A stretch of DNA of 64,000 nucleotides from Puffinus mauretanicus. Taxonomy: Eukaryota; Chordata; Aves; Procellariiformes; Procellariidae. The position numbers and the translations under genes were made by a program. The stretch covers positions 7,316,001 to 7,380,000 of the forward strand of contig JAJKFH010001865.1 in NCBI GenBank assembly GCA_023333565.1. Direction: 5' to 3'. Positions within the stretch are counted from its first letter, which is position 1. Each line of letters opens with the position of its first letter. Below the pieces are notes generated by a model, which saw only the letters and a list, made by a program, of their open reading frames with translations, made no database searches and was not told where the DNA came from. Below, in pieces: positions 23,201-36,800 of this stretch.

Positions 23201-26199
23201 AACACTGCATATTTCTAAGCCATGTTCGCTCTTTCTCTACCATTGTGAAGGTGTAGTCAGCTACATTATTTGAATATTAACGCAAGTTTCAGTATAGAAA
23301 TCGTAGCAAAAGGTACCAGGTATAAGAAGGTATGCATGTTTTTCTTTCTAAAAAAAGGCAAGTAATGTGCTGATCACTAGGGTTATTGTTTGCAGAAAGT
23401 TCAATGGAAGTACTTTGTCCTTTTTATAACTAAAAAACCAAATAAATTTCCTTCTTACCTGAGATCAAGTCCTTTTTCAGGCGTTGCTAACTTAACAGGG
23501 CACAAAGAAAGCGTACTCTTTCCCGTTGCTCTGTTAGCTCTAGAGTAGCGGTAGATGTTTAAATTAAGTTGTTCATATCATCATCCAGTCAGTGTGGACT
23601 TGGTTTCCTCTAGCCAGTCATATCGCTGGCAGCACAGCTGTGCTGATGGCAGTCAGTAAATTGCCGAGGGCATCAGGCACATATCCCCACCTGGCATTCA
23701 AGTCTTCTGGTCTGCATCCTCCATTAAACTCAGCAGCCTCTCGCAGTGCTCTGTCCGTTTGCACGGCAAACATCAGAAAAGTCCATCTGCCTATTTATGA
23801 GGCTTTCTACTGGGGTATGTTCCAACTTTACAAATACTGTCAAACAAAGCAGCTGATACCATTCTCTGGGTTTGCTCTTAGGAGGAGAACCGGTGACTCC
23901 AGGCTTGGACCTCACTGCAACGGGCTGCCTCAGAGGCATACATAGAGATCCATCTGCACAGCAGCCCAAGTCTCCATACTTGACCCATGTCATACATTCC
24001 GCGTGCATCTTATTGCATCTTGAACTGCTGACTACCATCCAGTATCAGGCATTTCTGACCGGTTAGTTATCTACTTACTAAGCATGCTCTCAAGTCCCAG
24101 TATCTACCAAAGCTACACATCAAATTTGAACAACATCTTTTTATTTTGATATTTCCCAGGGTGACTGTCCTCATCAAAGAATTTATAGAAGGTGTCTAGT
24201 GGCCATATTTTTGAGTGCTTTGGTAGAGTACAGTCATTCTGTGCAAGTCAGCCTGACTGTTTCCTCTCAGCTGCATTACGAGTAACTTTCAATTCACTTG
24301 TACCAGTATACTAAGATTTCCTACTTTTCAGGGCTCAGAGCGCTTGACTTGTATTGCAGCTGCAATGTCTTGCAACTCCATATTTTCTTGTTAAGTTTGC
24401 ATAACTTTGAGAAACTCTTGGGTACATTGATACCAAAGGCTGAATCATCTCATCTAGTAACATTGCTTTGTCATGCTCTAGTGCTTCAAGAATGTTATCG
24501 TCAGCCTCATTTAATCACCTGCAACAGTATGCAGACACACATTTCTATTCTGGGCCCAATCTGGCATATGCAACGAATTCTGCTTGAAACTCTGCTTGGC
24601 CAAGGATTAAGCAGACCATGTTCAGGAGTCACACCCTCTCTGCAGGCTGGCACCCCAGCACATTGGAAGTACGAGACATCCTAGGGGGGATGATTTGCAA
24701 CCTCGAAAAGCAGTCAAACAAAGTAAAAAAATTTCAACTTTAAATCCCTTGATCAACTTACTGAGGTATATTTGCACAAACACATGTTTTTGTACAGCTA
24801 AGTTTATGGCAAGAGAAAGCAATGCAGAATGTGAACTAATTCAAAATTTGGTGAATACATAATGACAGGGAACAAAACTTGGACTCCCTAGGAAACTTGA
24901 GAGAAAGTTTAACAGCAAAAATAACCCACACAGCCACCATGATGAAGATGTGATTAAAAAGAAGTTAAGACCTTTAGCAGTGCCAGAACTCACTCAGTGC
25001 ATTTAAGTGATTTGGAGTTACGAGTTACATGCTCAAATTCCTGTTCACTTGCCAATTATTTATTACTTAACTTAAGAGGACTCTACGAAAAGCTTGTCCA
25101 GCTGTTTTCTTTCTGATTTATTCCAGGACGATGACCTGTTGTGATGAGATGACATCCACAGGTTCCCTTCCAAGCTGGAGTTTCTCCTAATACCACTCCC
25201 ACAACCCTTTCTCTTCCACTCTTAAAACTAGAAAAAGCAGCAAATATTCGTGGTAGACTTCTTTGAATGCCAGGGCTGGGCTGGCTAATGAAATTAAGTA
25301 CAGGCAAATTATCAAATGTTTAGTAGGAAATCTTCTATCCTAAAATCTATACAAAGTATTATAATAAAATAAGGTCAGGGGTATACAGGGACCGGGGGTT
25401 ATGAGGACAGGGGTACACAAATTCTTCATATTTAGTTTGCTGACCTATCTCAGTATTCTGCCCCAAATCATCATAACTAATTTGCAATGCACAAGAAAAT
25501 CCTCTTTTCTTTATGAATGTTTTTGAATAATCCTAGCCAAACATGCAAACAATTGACAAACCTTCTTACAGCACTTCATTTAGGTCACTTTACATTACAT
25601 TAATCGGCTCCACAAAAGGATAAAAACTCTGAAATCTGCTTTAGGACTTCATTTATATTTCCTTTTTCATTGAAATTTTCCTGCTATTAGTGACCAGATC
25701 ACAATAAGGTTTAATCACCTAGATCTTCATGACGCAACAAGTACCATCATAAGCAATCATCTGCTGCATCCTCCCCTGCATAGCCAGGGTTTTCCCATCA
25801 GCCAAAACTCCAAATCCATCCTAAAAATCTAAACAAAACAGCACAAAGAAAATACATTTCCCTTTGGGGAGAGCTGGGTCAACTGCACAAAAAAATAAAT
25901 CAAAATTCATTACATCAACAACTTCAATGAGATTTTTTTTTTCCCCCTTTTAAAGGAGAAGTAATTCATTTAAACCACTCCTTAGAAAACAAAGCAGAAG
26001 AGAAACGCTCCCTTCCCTTCTCCCTGCCCAGCTCCCACTTTCCAAAGCCTTTCTCCAGGCACGTACTTTTTGGGTTCAGCCGAAAGCATCTCCCTTCCCT
26101 CCGCCCACCTGCTCTGTGCAGGACTGCCGAGCTGCGACTCATCCCGAGGAGCATTTGAAATCCCAGGATTTAAAAAGCCACTCGCAAGCAAGCCCTCCT

Positions 26200-26670
26200 C
26201 CGCTCCCAGCCTGGCAGCCCGGGAGCGTATCGAACGGCAGCGCTAGCCCCCGGCAAACCACCGATCCCGTTATTCAGCCAGACTGGCCCCACCATGACTG
26301 TTTCAAGTGCAAAAAGATGACTGAAAAAAAAACCAAACCCAAAACACCCCACAATTTTAAATTTTTTTTTCTTTTTTTTTCTTTTTTTTTTTCCTGTAAA
26401 GGACGGATACCGGGAGGAGCTCGTTTCCAGGGCATCCCAGCCGGCTACCTCTGCCCAGCCCAGCCCGGGAGCATCCCGAGCCCCCGCGGGTACCACCCCC
26501 GAGGCTGCACGTCCTCGGGCGGTGGGTGACCGGGGTCCTGCCTGCCCCGTACCTGCTCCCCGCGGTCCAGGGCAGGCAGCGTGGGCAGCCAGGGACGGAG
26601 GGCGGCGTCTGGGATTTCCCTCGCAGCGACTCGCGTCCGTGGCCTCTTATGCTTTCGCTGCGAGGAGCCT
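26200..26670. promoter_or_regulatory. CpG island, candidate promoter
   Basis: A hand count gives about 27 CpG dinucleotides in 26401-26670 and about eight in 26221-26280, against very few in the flanking sequence. The island is split by a T-tract at 26362-26392 and followed by C-runs around 26717-26740. CpG islands of this density in birds usually mark promoters and first exons. On the minus strand a donor (GAGCAG|GTACGG, exon end at 26553) follows a frame open for well over 100 codons. That donor is in phase 0, matching the phase-0 acceptor of the first OPN4X coding exon at 11142. This makes a 5' exon of OPN4X possible, with a first intron of about 15.4 kb, but chance phase agreement is one in three. 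A gene to the right could equally be served. Confidence 0.6.
26362..26392. repeat. T-rich tract inside the CpG island
   Basis: Three runs of T separated by single C bases, 31 bases in all. On the minus strand it is an A-rich tract. It sits in the middle of an otherwise GC-rich island. Confidence 0.85.
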
Positions 26671-26920
26671 GGCTCTGCCTTCCCTGTAACCCCCCTTAGG
26701 TGGTTGAAAACAGCAGCCCCCCCCCCGTCGCCCCCCCGCCTCCCCAGGCCGGTCAAACCCAGCTCTGGCTTTCTCCTTGCGTGCCCTGTGCTCCATCCCC
26801 ACTGCCCACGAACCCCCACGGCTCGGTTAGGGTGGCTCTGCCCTGCTGCACATATGAGCAGCCACACGCCTAAACCCACAGCTGGGTTTCTTGCAGGGCG
26901 GTCAAGGAACAGGGTTTGGG

Positions 26921-26927
26921 TATAAAA
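26921..26927 (+). promoter_or_regulatory. TATA box candidate
   Basis: TATAAAA, with GGTTTGGG before it and CCTGGCTGCTTCCCAGCAAC after it, about 250 bases right of the CpG island. A plus-strand start near 26950 would be at the usual distance. No coding exon was recognised downstream. Seven-base matches are common by chance; only the position beside the island makes it notable. Confidence 0.3.
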
Positions 26928-29900
26928 CCTGGCTGCTTCCCAGCAACTCACCCTGGAGTTACCGAAATTTCATCTGCAGCATATGCCTCGGCATTCAAAC
27001 ATCGTCTGTCCTGGAAATGCTTGAATAACAGCAGAAAATAAAGTGAACGGCACCGAATGGGCACAGGAATTTCTTACCACACGGCGTCTTGCTGGTGTCA
27101 CGTTTGTAAAGCTGAGCTCTTCAGAGACGCTGAAACGTGATGAAAAGAGCAGGGATCTGATGGCAGGCATGCTCTTTGAGAGCCTCTTTCTCTTGCACTC
27201 TGGCCAGAAAGACATCACAAAAATAGCTACATTTCTATCCCTATATTTTTTTCTTCAATGCATTGATAATATTTTCAACATGTTTGGTTTCAGCGTTCCC
27301 CTTTAAAAGACATGGATGGAGATGATTTATAAGACTGAGCTTTGTCTAGAGAAAAAAAGGCTCGAAGTAGTAGAGAGAGGAGCAGAAATAGCAATTTAAA
27401 CATGTTATTCAAGGGACTTACATGCCCCCTCCATCTGGGGCACAATAATGGTCACAGCTTTGCAGGAGAACCTTAAAACTATTTCTGCCCATAGATTAGC
27501 TCTTTTAACTGATGACTTTAAAGTGGATAGAAATTCAACTACAGACATAAAACTTACAAGTATGGCGAACATATACCATATAGATAATCTGTAAATGCTG
27601 GAGAATATAGCAGAACTTCCTAAATCGGATGCCTAGATTTCAAAACAAAGTCTGCTTTGGCATTTAATATCACAAAGACATGATGAATATGTTACAATAA
27701 AATGAGTAATGTACCAGAACAGAAAAAAAAAAAGATGTGCTTCAGTGAAAACACAATATGATGTTATGCATTGTATTATAAAAGCCAAAATTATGGTATC
27801 ATTGCCATACATAAATGTGTAGCCATTGGTATTGTATGTTGATCATCCTTGGATTTCATTCCTTATTGAACCACCTTATTTCCATTCAATTGTTTGACTT
27901 GACAGGTTCTACTTCCCTTCTCTGAAGATGCCCAATAAAACAAAAGATCAGTATTAGCTGCTGTCTCTTACAGTCAGCTGTACCTTGGCATCTTGATGCT
28001 TTATTTTTCAGGTCCACCTGTTGACTTGATCTCTGTGATCTGCCAGTTCCAGGTAGGTTTGGAAGAAATCTACAGTTCTTTCCATTGCTTTATATGCTCC
28101 AACCTCAAATCCACCAAATGACACTTACTTTAAACATCATAACAGTTACATAGGTTTTTTTTCTTTATTCACTGCATCTCTCTTCTACCTAAATGATGTG
28201 ACCCATTAGATCACCTTTGTTGTCCTTAAAAATATTATGTTGATGTTCTAGATGTATCATGAGGCATAAAGATTTTGCTTACCTTACAACTTTTTCCATA
28301 AACATTGGCTTTCAGAGGAAAATTTATACACAATTTCAGCAGTTTCAGAACCTGTAGATTCATAATTTGTTGGCTGATAGCATATTTTACCACTAATGTG
28401 TTTTAAATATTTTTTAAAGCAACAGAGGCTGCGTGAGAAATGATCAGCCCTCTAATATCCACAGGTGGGTTCCCTCTTTTCCCTTTCTTACAGAAATGTG
28501 GAAATGCTGCTCTGCGAAACAATGAGAGACCCTACACACTGTTCAGATGTCCTTTCTGAGAAACAGCTCGCTTTGCTTATGTTATTTTTCATTCCTACAT
28601 CTGCAAGTTGGAGCTGAAACTCCTCTGAGGTCAGGCCACTACACACAATACCTCACGGAGCTGGACTCAAAATGAACCTTATTTTGTATGAGATAATCTA
28701 ATTAAAGCTAAGAATTGGATGCCAAAGGAAAATTAAATGCCAACTAAAGCAAACTTTTTCAAGCTTCAGACTTGTTTAGACTGACAGGGCTTTGATTGAT
28801 GGTTTGAGTTGGCTCCATGAATGACAGCGTTTAGGTGCAACTAAGCCTCCAGCTAGACGTTTACTGGACTGCTGTCTCACACATCTCTCTTCCCTGCATT
28901 CACACCAGGATTAGTTCTTCGTCAAGCCTTTCTATTTCAGCTGTTTGTAATTAATCCTGGGACATGGGAAAATACGGTAAATCAATCAAGTGAGTACAAC
29001 CAGACAAAGTATTTGGACTCACTGAGCATTGTGAACTGCATTTGCATGCTTAAACTCACGATGTGTTTCAGTAAAAAGCACTGAAAAATCAGTGCCTTAA
29101 AATTAGTCACAGAAAACAGATTGCTCAAGGAACTAAAAAAGTAGGTAAGGTAAATAACTGCCTAACAAAAGTCAGAAAAACGTCCTTTCTGAGGGTAGTC
29201 GAGATCCTAGGCTAAGGGACTAATGATCGTAATTCCATGCGAGGATTTAAAGAAACCAACCAAACATTGTACAAAATGCAGGAAGTATATATTTTCTTTT
29301 TTTTAGAAAATGGAACAGAGTTGTTTAGGATGAATAATAGCACTTTACATTTCTGTGACACCTTTCATCCCACAGGCTCCCAAAGCAGTTGGCAAATTTA
29401 ACAAACTGAAGGACATTATCTACCGTACACCAAAATAATTTTATCTGTCACTAAAGGCGTCCCCGCTGGAGCAAAAAGCAGTATCTGTTTAACAGGTTAG
29501 ATCTGTTGTGACAAACACAGCATCTAAGCAAAGCTACGGGGAGAGTATAATTGAACTGGTGCTGAATCCTGGACTGAGCAGTTGTTGGGAAAAGTGTGCT
29601 AGTGTTTCTCCAGTTACCACTGGTGACTTTATCACAGATCTTGCAGACCTGCCATGCCCAGGGCAGGCATTCTCACGAGCCAGCTCCTCGGGGAACCCAC
29701 CTCAGCGCGAGATACCTTCACAACCCATAGCCCTCCTCCTTGCAATGCTTGAGTGTTACATTGACCGGACAGGGAGAGAGCAGAGATTGACTGTAAAGAT
29801 CCGGGCACAAAGCCGGACCCAGTGGTCAACGAAGAGGCGCTGCACACTCCAACAGTCAGCTTTGGTCTGAGCCTTCACCAATATCACCTTTCTTTCATTG

Positions 29901-30872
29901 CAGCCTGAACATAGGCACTCCAGAAAAAACGTTACTTCTGGCAACACAGTGAGGTGGTTCAAGGGTATTTCACATCCAACAGACGATTCACAAGTGCTGC
30001 TTCCTAGGGCATATGGGTCTGACAACAGCCTGCCCGACCAGCTCCTTGGAAATCTGTGAGCACTAGCAATACAGGGTAGCAAAGCAGGTTACATTCAGTG
30101 TACATTAAGGACTATTATCTAGAATGGCAAAGGAAGCAGAGTAGCACTGAAAAGCTCCTCCAGGCTACAGATTGTGTGGGATGGGAGCAAGTTCACAATC
30201 CCCCTCTCCCACAGTCATGTCAGGGATCTCAGTCCTTTTAAGGAAACATGGCCGTAATTGTGGCCACTGATGCTATGATCACTGAGGAGTGCAAAACAAG
30301 GCGAGCAGAGCATGATTATTTAAAAAAAAAAACCAAAAAAACAACAAAAAGCTGGCAGAAAGGAGAGAGTGTAATGAAAGAGAAATACATGGCCACTGAA
30401 CTGGTATCTTCTAGCTTTAAAAGGAAAAGAAATCGCATCCAAAGCCCTTTCCAGATTTGCTGTCGGACCAAAAGAAAGGCTAGGCTGTCAAAGATTGATA
30501 GATAATCTACAGTCACATATTCCTTTTGCGATGGCACAGAGGCATGTTTGGAAATGTGTTTTGAGCTGTAGAATAAGGAAGAGCAAAAAAAACAAGTAAG
30601 AACAGAATCATATGCCAGTGAGCAAAATGGATTAATTCAGCAGTCCGCATCTTCCACTGGTTTAAAATATCTAGAAGGTTGATCTGGGAATTAAACTCAG
30701 GATTACTCAGTTACAAACTGCAGTGCAAACACTCAGTGTCACCCTAATGAGCTTCTGACAACTCCGAAAAGTCTCACATATTTCACATGGCAGCTGAAAC
30801 ATTTTAATTGCAAAGGAAAACAAAGAGTTACCATGGGCCAGGCCAGCTTGTCTTGTGAATGAAAGAACTGTA

Positions 30873-30925
30873 AAAACCTGGGCTTGGAAAAGCTCTCAAG
30901 AAATTGCCTAGTCAAGTGCTTCTCA
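30873..30925 (-). repeat. Possible very old CR1 3' remnant
   Basis: The plus strand reads GGGCTTGGAAAAGCTCTCAA, then GAAATTGCCTAGTCAAGTGCT. This resembles the reverse complement of a CR1 3' end (GGCTGGAAGGGACCTC, then GATCATCTAGTCCA). The octamer end is missing and divergence is high, so this is a weak call. Confidence 0.3.
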
Positions 30926-33772
30926 GGTAAGGTTAGTCATCATCGAAAAACAACAGTTTTTCAATGGCTGAACATCTAAAGTATAATCTAAGCTTCAGGA
31001 TATGAATGAAGCCAGTTAACATCAAGGTATGGGTTAGACTCAATCACAGGGTTAGAATGTGTGTCTCATTGTTACAGTTTGCTCACAAGGGACAAAGACG
31101 ACGGCATGGCACTGCTTATCTAGGACACATCTTATGTGCAGGTCACCTCGCTAGCAAAAGTGTAAAGATGTACAAGCTTGACTCTTTTCTTCTCCCCCAC
31201 TAACAGAGGGCATATGTTAATGCCAACAGTGGAATTCAATTATGCATTTGTCTTTTCTTTCTACTTTGCCTGTGCCAAGCCTACAGAAACCCTTGCTTGC
31301 TGCCAGTCTGAGAGGGAGAAGCTGGAAGTACCTGAGGTGGTGGCCTCTGCTGCAACAGAGCATAATTCCTATCTGCTTCTCCCAACCTCCTTCCCCTTGC
31401 ACCATAGGGGCTGATATCCCTCCTATCCCCCTATTCCACCAGCAGGAATGGGTTACCAGGACTCAGCCATGACTTTTCATCCGAGCTTCATCCTTTCTTA
31501 GAGTCCCTTCCATGGAAAGAACAACCTGGCCAAGATCCACTCTCATTCTCTCTTTCCTCAGGTGAGGACATTCATTTTTGTAGGTACAGCAGAGAAGCCT
31601 CAGCCACATCTTATGGTCTTTGTGGCTTTTGAAACTCCTGCCTCCCAGGAAAGGGGCTTCAGCACTAAGCCACAGCCAAGGGGTGTCACCTCTGTTGGAG
31701 ACAGACAACGGCAGAGGAAGAAATGCAGGTGTCAAAGGGCCAGAGGGTGAGGAAGAGGAATTAAACTTCGTAGTCCCCTGGGGAGACACCCACCTGGGGG
31801 TCAGGAATCCTAACTTCTAGTAGCTGCTTCTGGCTCTGTTACGTACATTCTAGAGAGGCTGTTTGAACTGGTATAGAAATAAATTACCTGTCCTGGAACA
31901 AGGTCCTCAGATCAACATCTTCACTCTGCCACCAATTCTGTAAACCAAACCTGAATTCTGGTTGTTTGACAAAATTTCAGTAAACAATATACAATATTTT
32001 TACTTTTAATCGCCGTTTTGGTTGAAAAAACACTTTTTATGATACCAGAATTTTCCACAGAAAAGACATTCTGATTTTTTACTAACTCACAAGTTTTCCT
32101 CTGGCCCAATTCAATCACAAAGTTTTCTCCAACAACTTATGGAAAAACCTGAAAAGTCACAACTTTTGCAAGTCAAAGTCATGGCAGTGACAGCCACACA
32201 GACATTTTTTTGTTGTACTGAAATTTTCCATTTCTGGTCAAAGGTGACTTATTTCTATAAACAGAAACATTTTCACACTTTAAATGCTTAAAATAAAATC
32301 CTTTTGTGTAAAAAGCCAGCCTGGAGAATTTCATCCTGAAAGTTGAATGCATCTGAGTCCTATCAACACTTACAAGGGCTCTTGATAATGAGGTTAAAAA
32401 AAAGAAACCCAAACTTGGTATTGACTCCCTAATTCAAATACTGTTTTAAAAGAGACGTGCAGAAACAAAGCAGCCCTTATAGGTCTTCAGTTGCTATATG
32501 GTAAAAGAGGGAAGATATGCTTGGCTGTAAAGTAACTACGACCAGAACGTCCTTGAAAAGCCAGGGGACAACTGTTAAAATCCAGAAGGAATACATATTA
32601 GGCAACAGCCATGCTACTGCCCCGACATCCCAGCCCCGAACACTTAGCAGAAAATGCTTTATCCTGTTAAGTGTCAGCTCCAGGGGATCCAACACGGCAC
32701 CTAACACAGCTCCGACAGTCCCTGGTGGTACGGCGACATGGGCTCTGCGTGCGCTAGGCAGTATGCACGCAGGCAACGGTCTGCCGTGTTCTAACTAAGG
32801 CACTTTGCAGAGTTCGGCGATGGAAGCACACTGGATGTGACCTTCTTGAGCTTTGCCCTGACCTCAGTCATCAGACACCAGTTCCAGCTCTGCAGGTCCC
32901 TTCACCATGATCTTTTCCCACCAGCCAATTCTCAAACTACGGGAACTAAAATCCAGTTCCCATTAAAATAAAGGGTATGAGATAGTAATAAATTTCAGGA
33001 GCTCTCAAGATGTACTGTGGTGCAAAGACCAATACATAACAATTTCTTCAGCCATTTTAGGCCCAATAGTCCTGTGTTTTGAATTGCTCTTCACTTAAAA
33101 TTGTCCTAAAACAAAGGCTGACCCAGAATAAAATGGCATTTAAACTACAAATTCCTTTAAAATGTTGTTTAGAGTCTTGTCTTAAATATCTTCAAGACTC
33201 AATGGCACATACAAAACCCACTGTTGATTCTTACCTCAGAAAATAGAAGCAATAGTTACAGTAACTGAATTAGATGCATAATAATATATTTATCCTGAAG
33301 TGAGAAGAAACTTGGATTTTATCTCTTCTCTGAAAATAAGCCATGAGTAATACCTTGTGGATGACAATTTGACATGTTTTCACGAGAGACTGGTTTTCAA
33401 ATACAGGTACTAAAATCAAAGAAAAACAAACTCAAATTATCTAATCTTTCTTTCAGGCAGGATCTTCTGTGATCTTTATCTTCAGAAAATTAAATTCTGC
33501 TCCAGAAAAAAAGAAACACAACTTGGAAGAAACACCTTAGAAAGACAGTTAATACTTAAATTCACTTTTTCTTTTTTTTTTTTTGTTGGGTGTTTTTTCA
33601 GAAGAAACAAAAGAAAGGTCTACTCAAAACCCTGTTCTTCCACCAGCATGCAATCTCTCCTCTGTCATGGACTGAGCCCATTTCTGGACCTTTCTTGGTC
33701 TAATGCCACATGGATTTCTGTAATCCCTATCCCATCTGGTACAGAAGTCATCAGGGTGCACTTACCTTCTTC

Positions 33773-33824
33773 AGCAAAATAGGTATTACTGAAAATCCAG
33801 CAAAATAGTTATTACTGAAAACCC
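33773..33824. repeat. 26-bp tandem duplication
   Basis: Two adjacent 26-base copies (each beginning AGCAAAATAG and containing TATTACTGAAAA) with two mismatches between them. It lies in AT-rich non-coding sequence. Confidence 0.9.
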
Positions 33825-36800
33825 AGCACTTCACTAAAATAAAATATTTAAGATAAAGCCCCTTTCCTAAGAGCAGGGCATACAAATGAAGAGACCTGAT
33901 GAATACCACAAGGTTGGTATGGGACTCAGGCATGCCTGGGCTTCTGCGACCAGCTGGTGTCCTCCTTCCCTTTGCAACAAGCACAAGCAAGAACAGCTAC
34001 TTCCAGAGCTTCTTTCCTGCATTTCTCCCGAAACCAAACCACAAAGGTTCCCCGAGAAGGAGACAAAGCTTTGCTTCTCTAGAAATAATTTATCAAGAAA
34101 GCTTTGAAATGAGTTAAGCTTTTCACCCAAACACACAGTGAATGAGGGATAGCCAGAATTTAAAAACAGTTATCAGCTTTAGGTGGTTGCAGGGATAGGT
34201 ACTTCTCCCCAGAGATCAAAATTGCAGGGCAGAGAGAGAAGCAGATGGAATAAGATATTAAAACAACAGGCTAAAAGGAGATTTTTTTCAGGAGATGTGG
34301 TGAATTACATAGGGCTACTTTGGGGACCATTTCAGGTATATCTGAAACAGAGTTCATATTTCTTTTAAATGTTTCAAATAGAGTCTGTTTTTTAAAACCA
34401 CAATTTTATGCATAAATGTTACAGAAAATTTTAGATTAGAGCTATAAACAGGACAGATTATACACCCTAAACTGCTGGGAGTGCCTGCATGTGTGTGCAT
34501 CCATATACACACTTCTATAAAAATTTATTTCAATTAAGAAAACATTTCCTAATATAGTGAATAATTCTCATTGCTGAAGTTAAGTGTGCCTTTGCTGATC
34601 TTTTCTTCTGAGAACTGCAATTTTGAACTCTTCGTCCGACCGTTCAGTTCTGGAGAAGGCTGGCCTAGAGAAGAAAACATGTTTTGCTCTTTCAGAAACA
34701 TAATGGGATGTTAGACTGTAAAGTAAGCTTTGCCACAGTTAAATTCTAGAAATACAGCTGCATAGGATAACAGGGAAACAGTATTAAATAATTTTTTCAG
34801 TTCTCTTATTCTTTTTAAGCTTTTCCCAATGCTCCCAAGTATTCTCCCTGCCCTTTTCCCAAATGGTACAAAGAAAAGGAACTAAAGGTTTCTTCAGCAG
34901 AGGTACACTCTGGCAAAAAGGCACATGTCTTTGAGGTTTATACGGTTTAGCAACAGCACTTCTTCTATACAAACTAATTTCCAGATGAAAAGAAAGGAGT
35001 AGGACAGTGAGAAACCAAAAATTCGGAGATGGAGAAGATCCAGCTGGATCATCCAATTCTTGCCTGCTCCATCAGTCAAAATGGTGTATTGCCATCATTT
35101 GAGGACGGACTGGAACCATTCATTTTTATAACTGGAATACAAGAAGATTTTACCAAATTTGCTTCAGAGGAACCAAAACAGCTGTTGCCTAATGCAGATT
35201 CTCTCAGACAGACAACATATGTTTGTGAGCTCTCAGGTATGTTTAAAGTTGTAGTGTTTGTCCAACTACACCATTAAGTTCAGCATTGCAGCTCTGTCAG
35301 AAACCAACAGCTAACGAGATGAAGACACCTCAAGCAGGATCACAGGAATGGTGTAGCTTCATAAGCCAAGGAGGGAAAAAATCCTGCTCTCAATTGGAAA
35401 GATTTGCCACGGCTTTTTTGTTATTAATAAAATAAATATTATATTAAAATGTCACTCCATCCATCTCAATCTAGTAAAGCCAAATGATGGCAAATTTGGA
35501 TTCGGTATGAGATACAGGAGAAATTTTAAGACGCTTTTCAGTGAAACCTGTTCATATAAATTCAGTTTTGTTATTCCTCCTGTCAGAGCCCAGCACAGAG
35601 CTGTTCTCATCAAGCCCCTGCTGGGATTTTTGAGTGTTGCAGCAGCTAATAGTCCAGAAAGAAAATGAGAATCTACCACCAGTTTTGGAGGAAACAAATT
35701 TTCCAGGAAGCAACAGACCCTGAGCTGATATTGAGATGCTTGCAAAAGTGGCGATGTAGGCTAATACACTTACCTGCCAAAAGGAATTAAAAGTTATTGC
35801 AGAGTAATGTGCTGTGCTAGGAACCAAAAATGTGATTACTCGCTCAGGGCTTCTGAATTTCAACACAAAGCTTATATAAAACTAAGTGCTGCCTGCCAAC
35901 AGAGCCCAGGGTCCCTCGGGGTATCTGGTATGCTGCCCTAAATCCATATTCAGTGACTGGCAAATAGTACTTTGTTCCATCACCAGCGAGATCTGCTCAG
36001 GTCAGGTGTCGTACAGAGAGCGCACAGTAAGAACCAACGTCCTGAGAGAGAAGGGTTTTGGCGACTTGGCAGTGCAGAAGAAAAGTAATACATTAGGCTA
36101 CAAAAAAATGGCTGTAGAACAACAACTAAAACTTGCTACAGTTCATGTTTCATGGCACTCCAGATTTTAAAAGTGAGACAAAAACCTGCACGTGTTGAGT
36201 AGCCGTCCCTCTCCGGGCAACTTTTACAAAGAACTCAGCGAGCAGCCCACACGCAGATAATACATTCAGTAGCTAGCAAGGGCTAGCTGGAGCTACTAGT
36301 GTAAGGATTAGTACGCTTCCCCCTCTCGGTAAGATGCCCGCTGGGCCTTTGCTGCCAGATCTGCCAGGCAGGTGGGAAGGGCCAGCCTCCATCACACCTT
36401 GGGCAGGCTGGTCCTTGATATCACTGACCTACCAACTTCCAGCTCCCTGTCTTCTCCTTCGCTTTTATACCTCTTCATATCACTGTGGGGTTTTTTTTGA
36501 ACCCCTGAGCTGCTAATCTTGCCTTTGCCTGCAGTTTTACCTTTCTTATCTTGCACGGCTCTTGTCTCTGTGCTTTCTCACAATTAAGCAATTTTCTCAG
36601 AAGTCCGAGCCAAGGTTTTGCAGCTGTGCTCTATCACAGCAAGGTCTTGGACCACAGACAACTGAATCCTTCAGAAGAGGGTCATGGCTCTAGGATCAGG
36701 GCTACAAAAGGTAACAGGAAGGAACTGAAGTACCAGATGAAATGGCCAGCAGATTAAGCCTTTGAAAAGCTAGCCAGAAAAAGGCTACCAGGTAGGTAAA

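Larger units (their letters stand above)
11143..26199. other. Upstream flank or first intron of OPN4X, no exon recognised
   Basis: About 15 kb of mostly AT-rich sequence. No open frame here shows a family motif, periodic codon use combined with splice sites, or a match to a protein I know. It contains small microsatellites, one degraded interspersed repeat near 20.2 kb and a GC-rich pocket near 18.9-19.2 kb. Homeobox-site-rich blocks such as 14640-14960 look like candidate conserved non-coding elements, but this cannot be tested from one sequence. If the CpG island near 26.5 kb is the OPN4X promoter, this whole stretch is its first intron. Confidence 0.5.

Noticed and set aside
22846..23256. 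136-codon plus-strand open frame
   Set aside because: Open on both strands in part, with no family motif, splice context or codon periodicity I could see.
23592..24684. Two plus-strand open frames of 117 and 128 codons
   Set aside because: No recognisable domain and no codon pattern; chance frames in mixed-composition DNA.
26445..26951. 168-codon minus-strand open frame in the CpG island
   Set aside because: Long open frames are expected in stop-poor GC-rich DNA. The translation has no recognisable domain, and only the part near the donor at 26553 is of interest, as a possible 5' exon.
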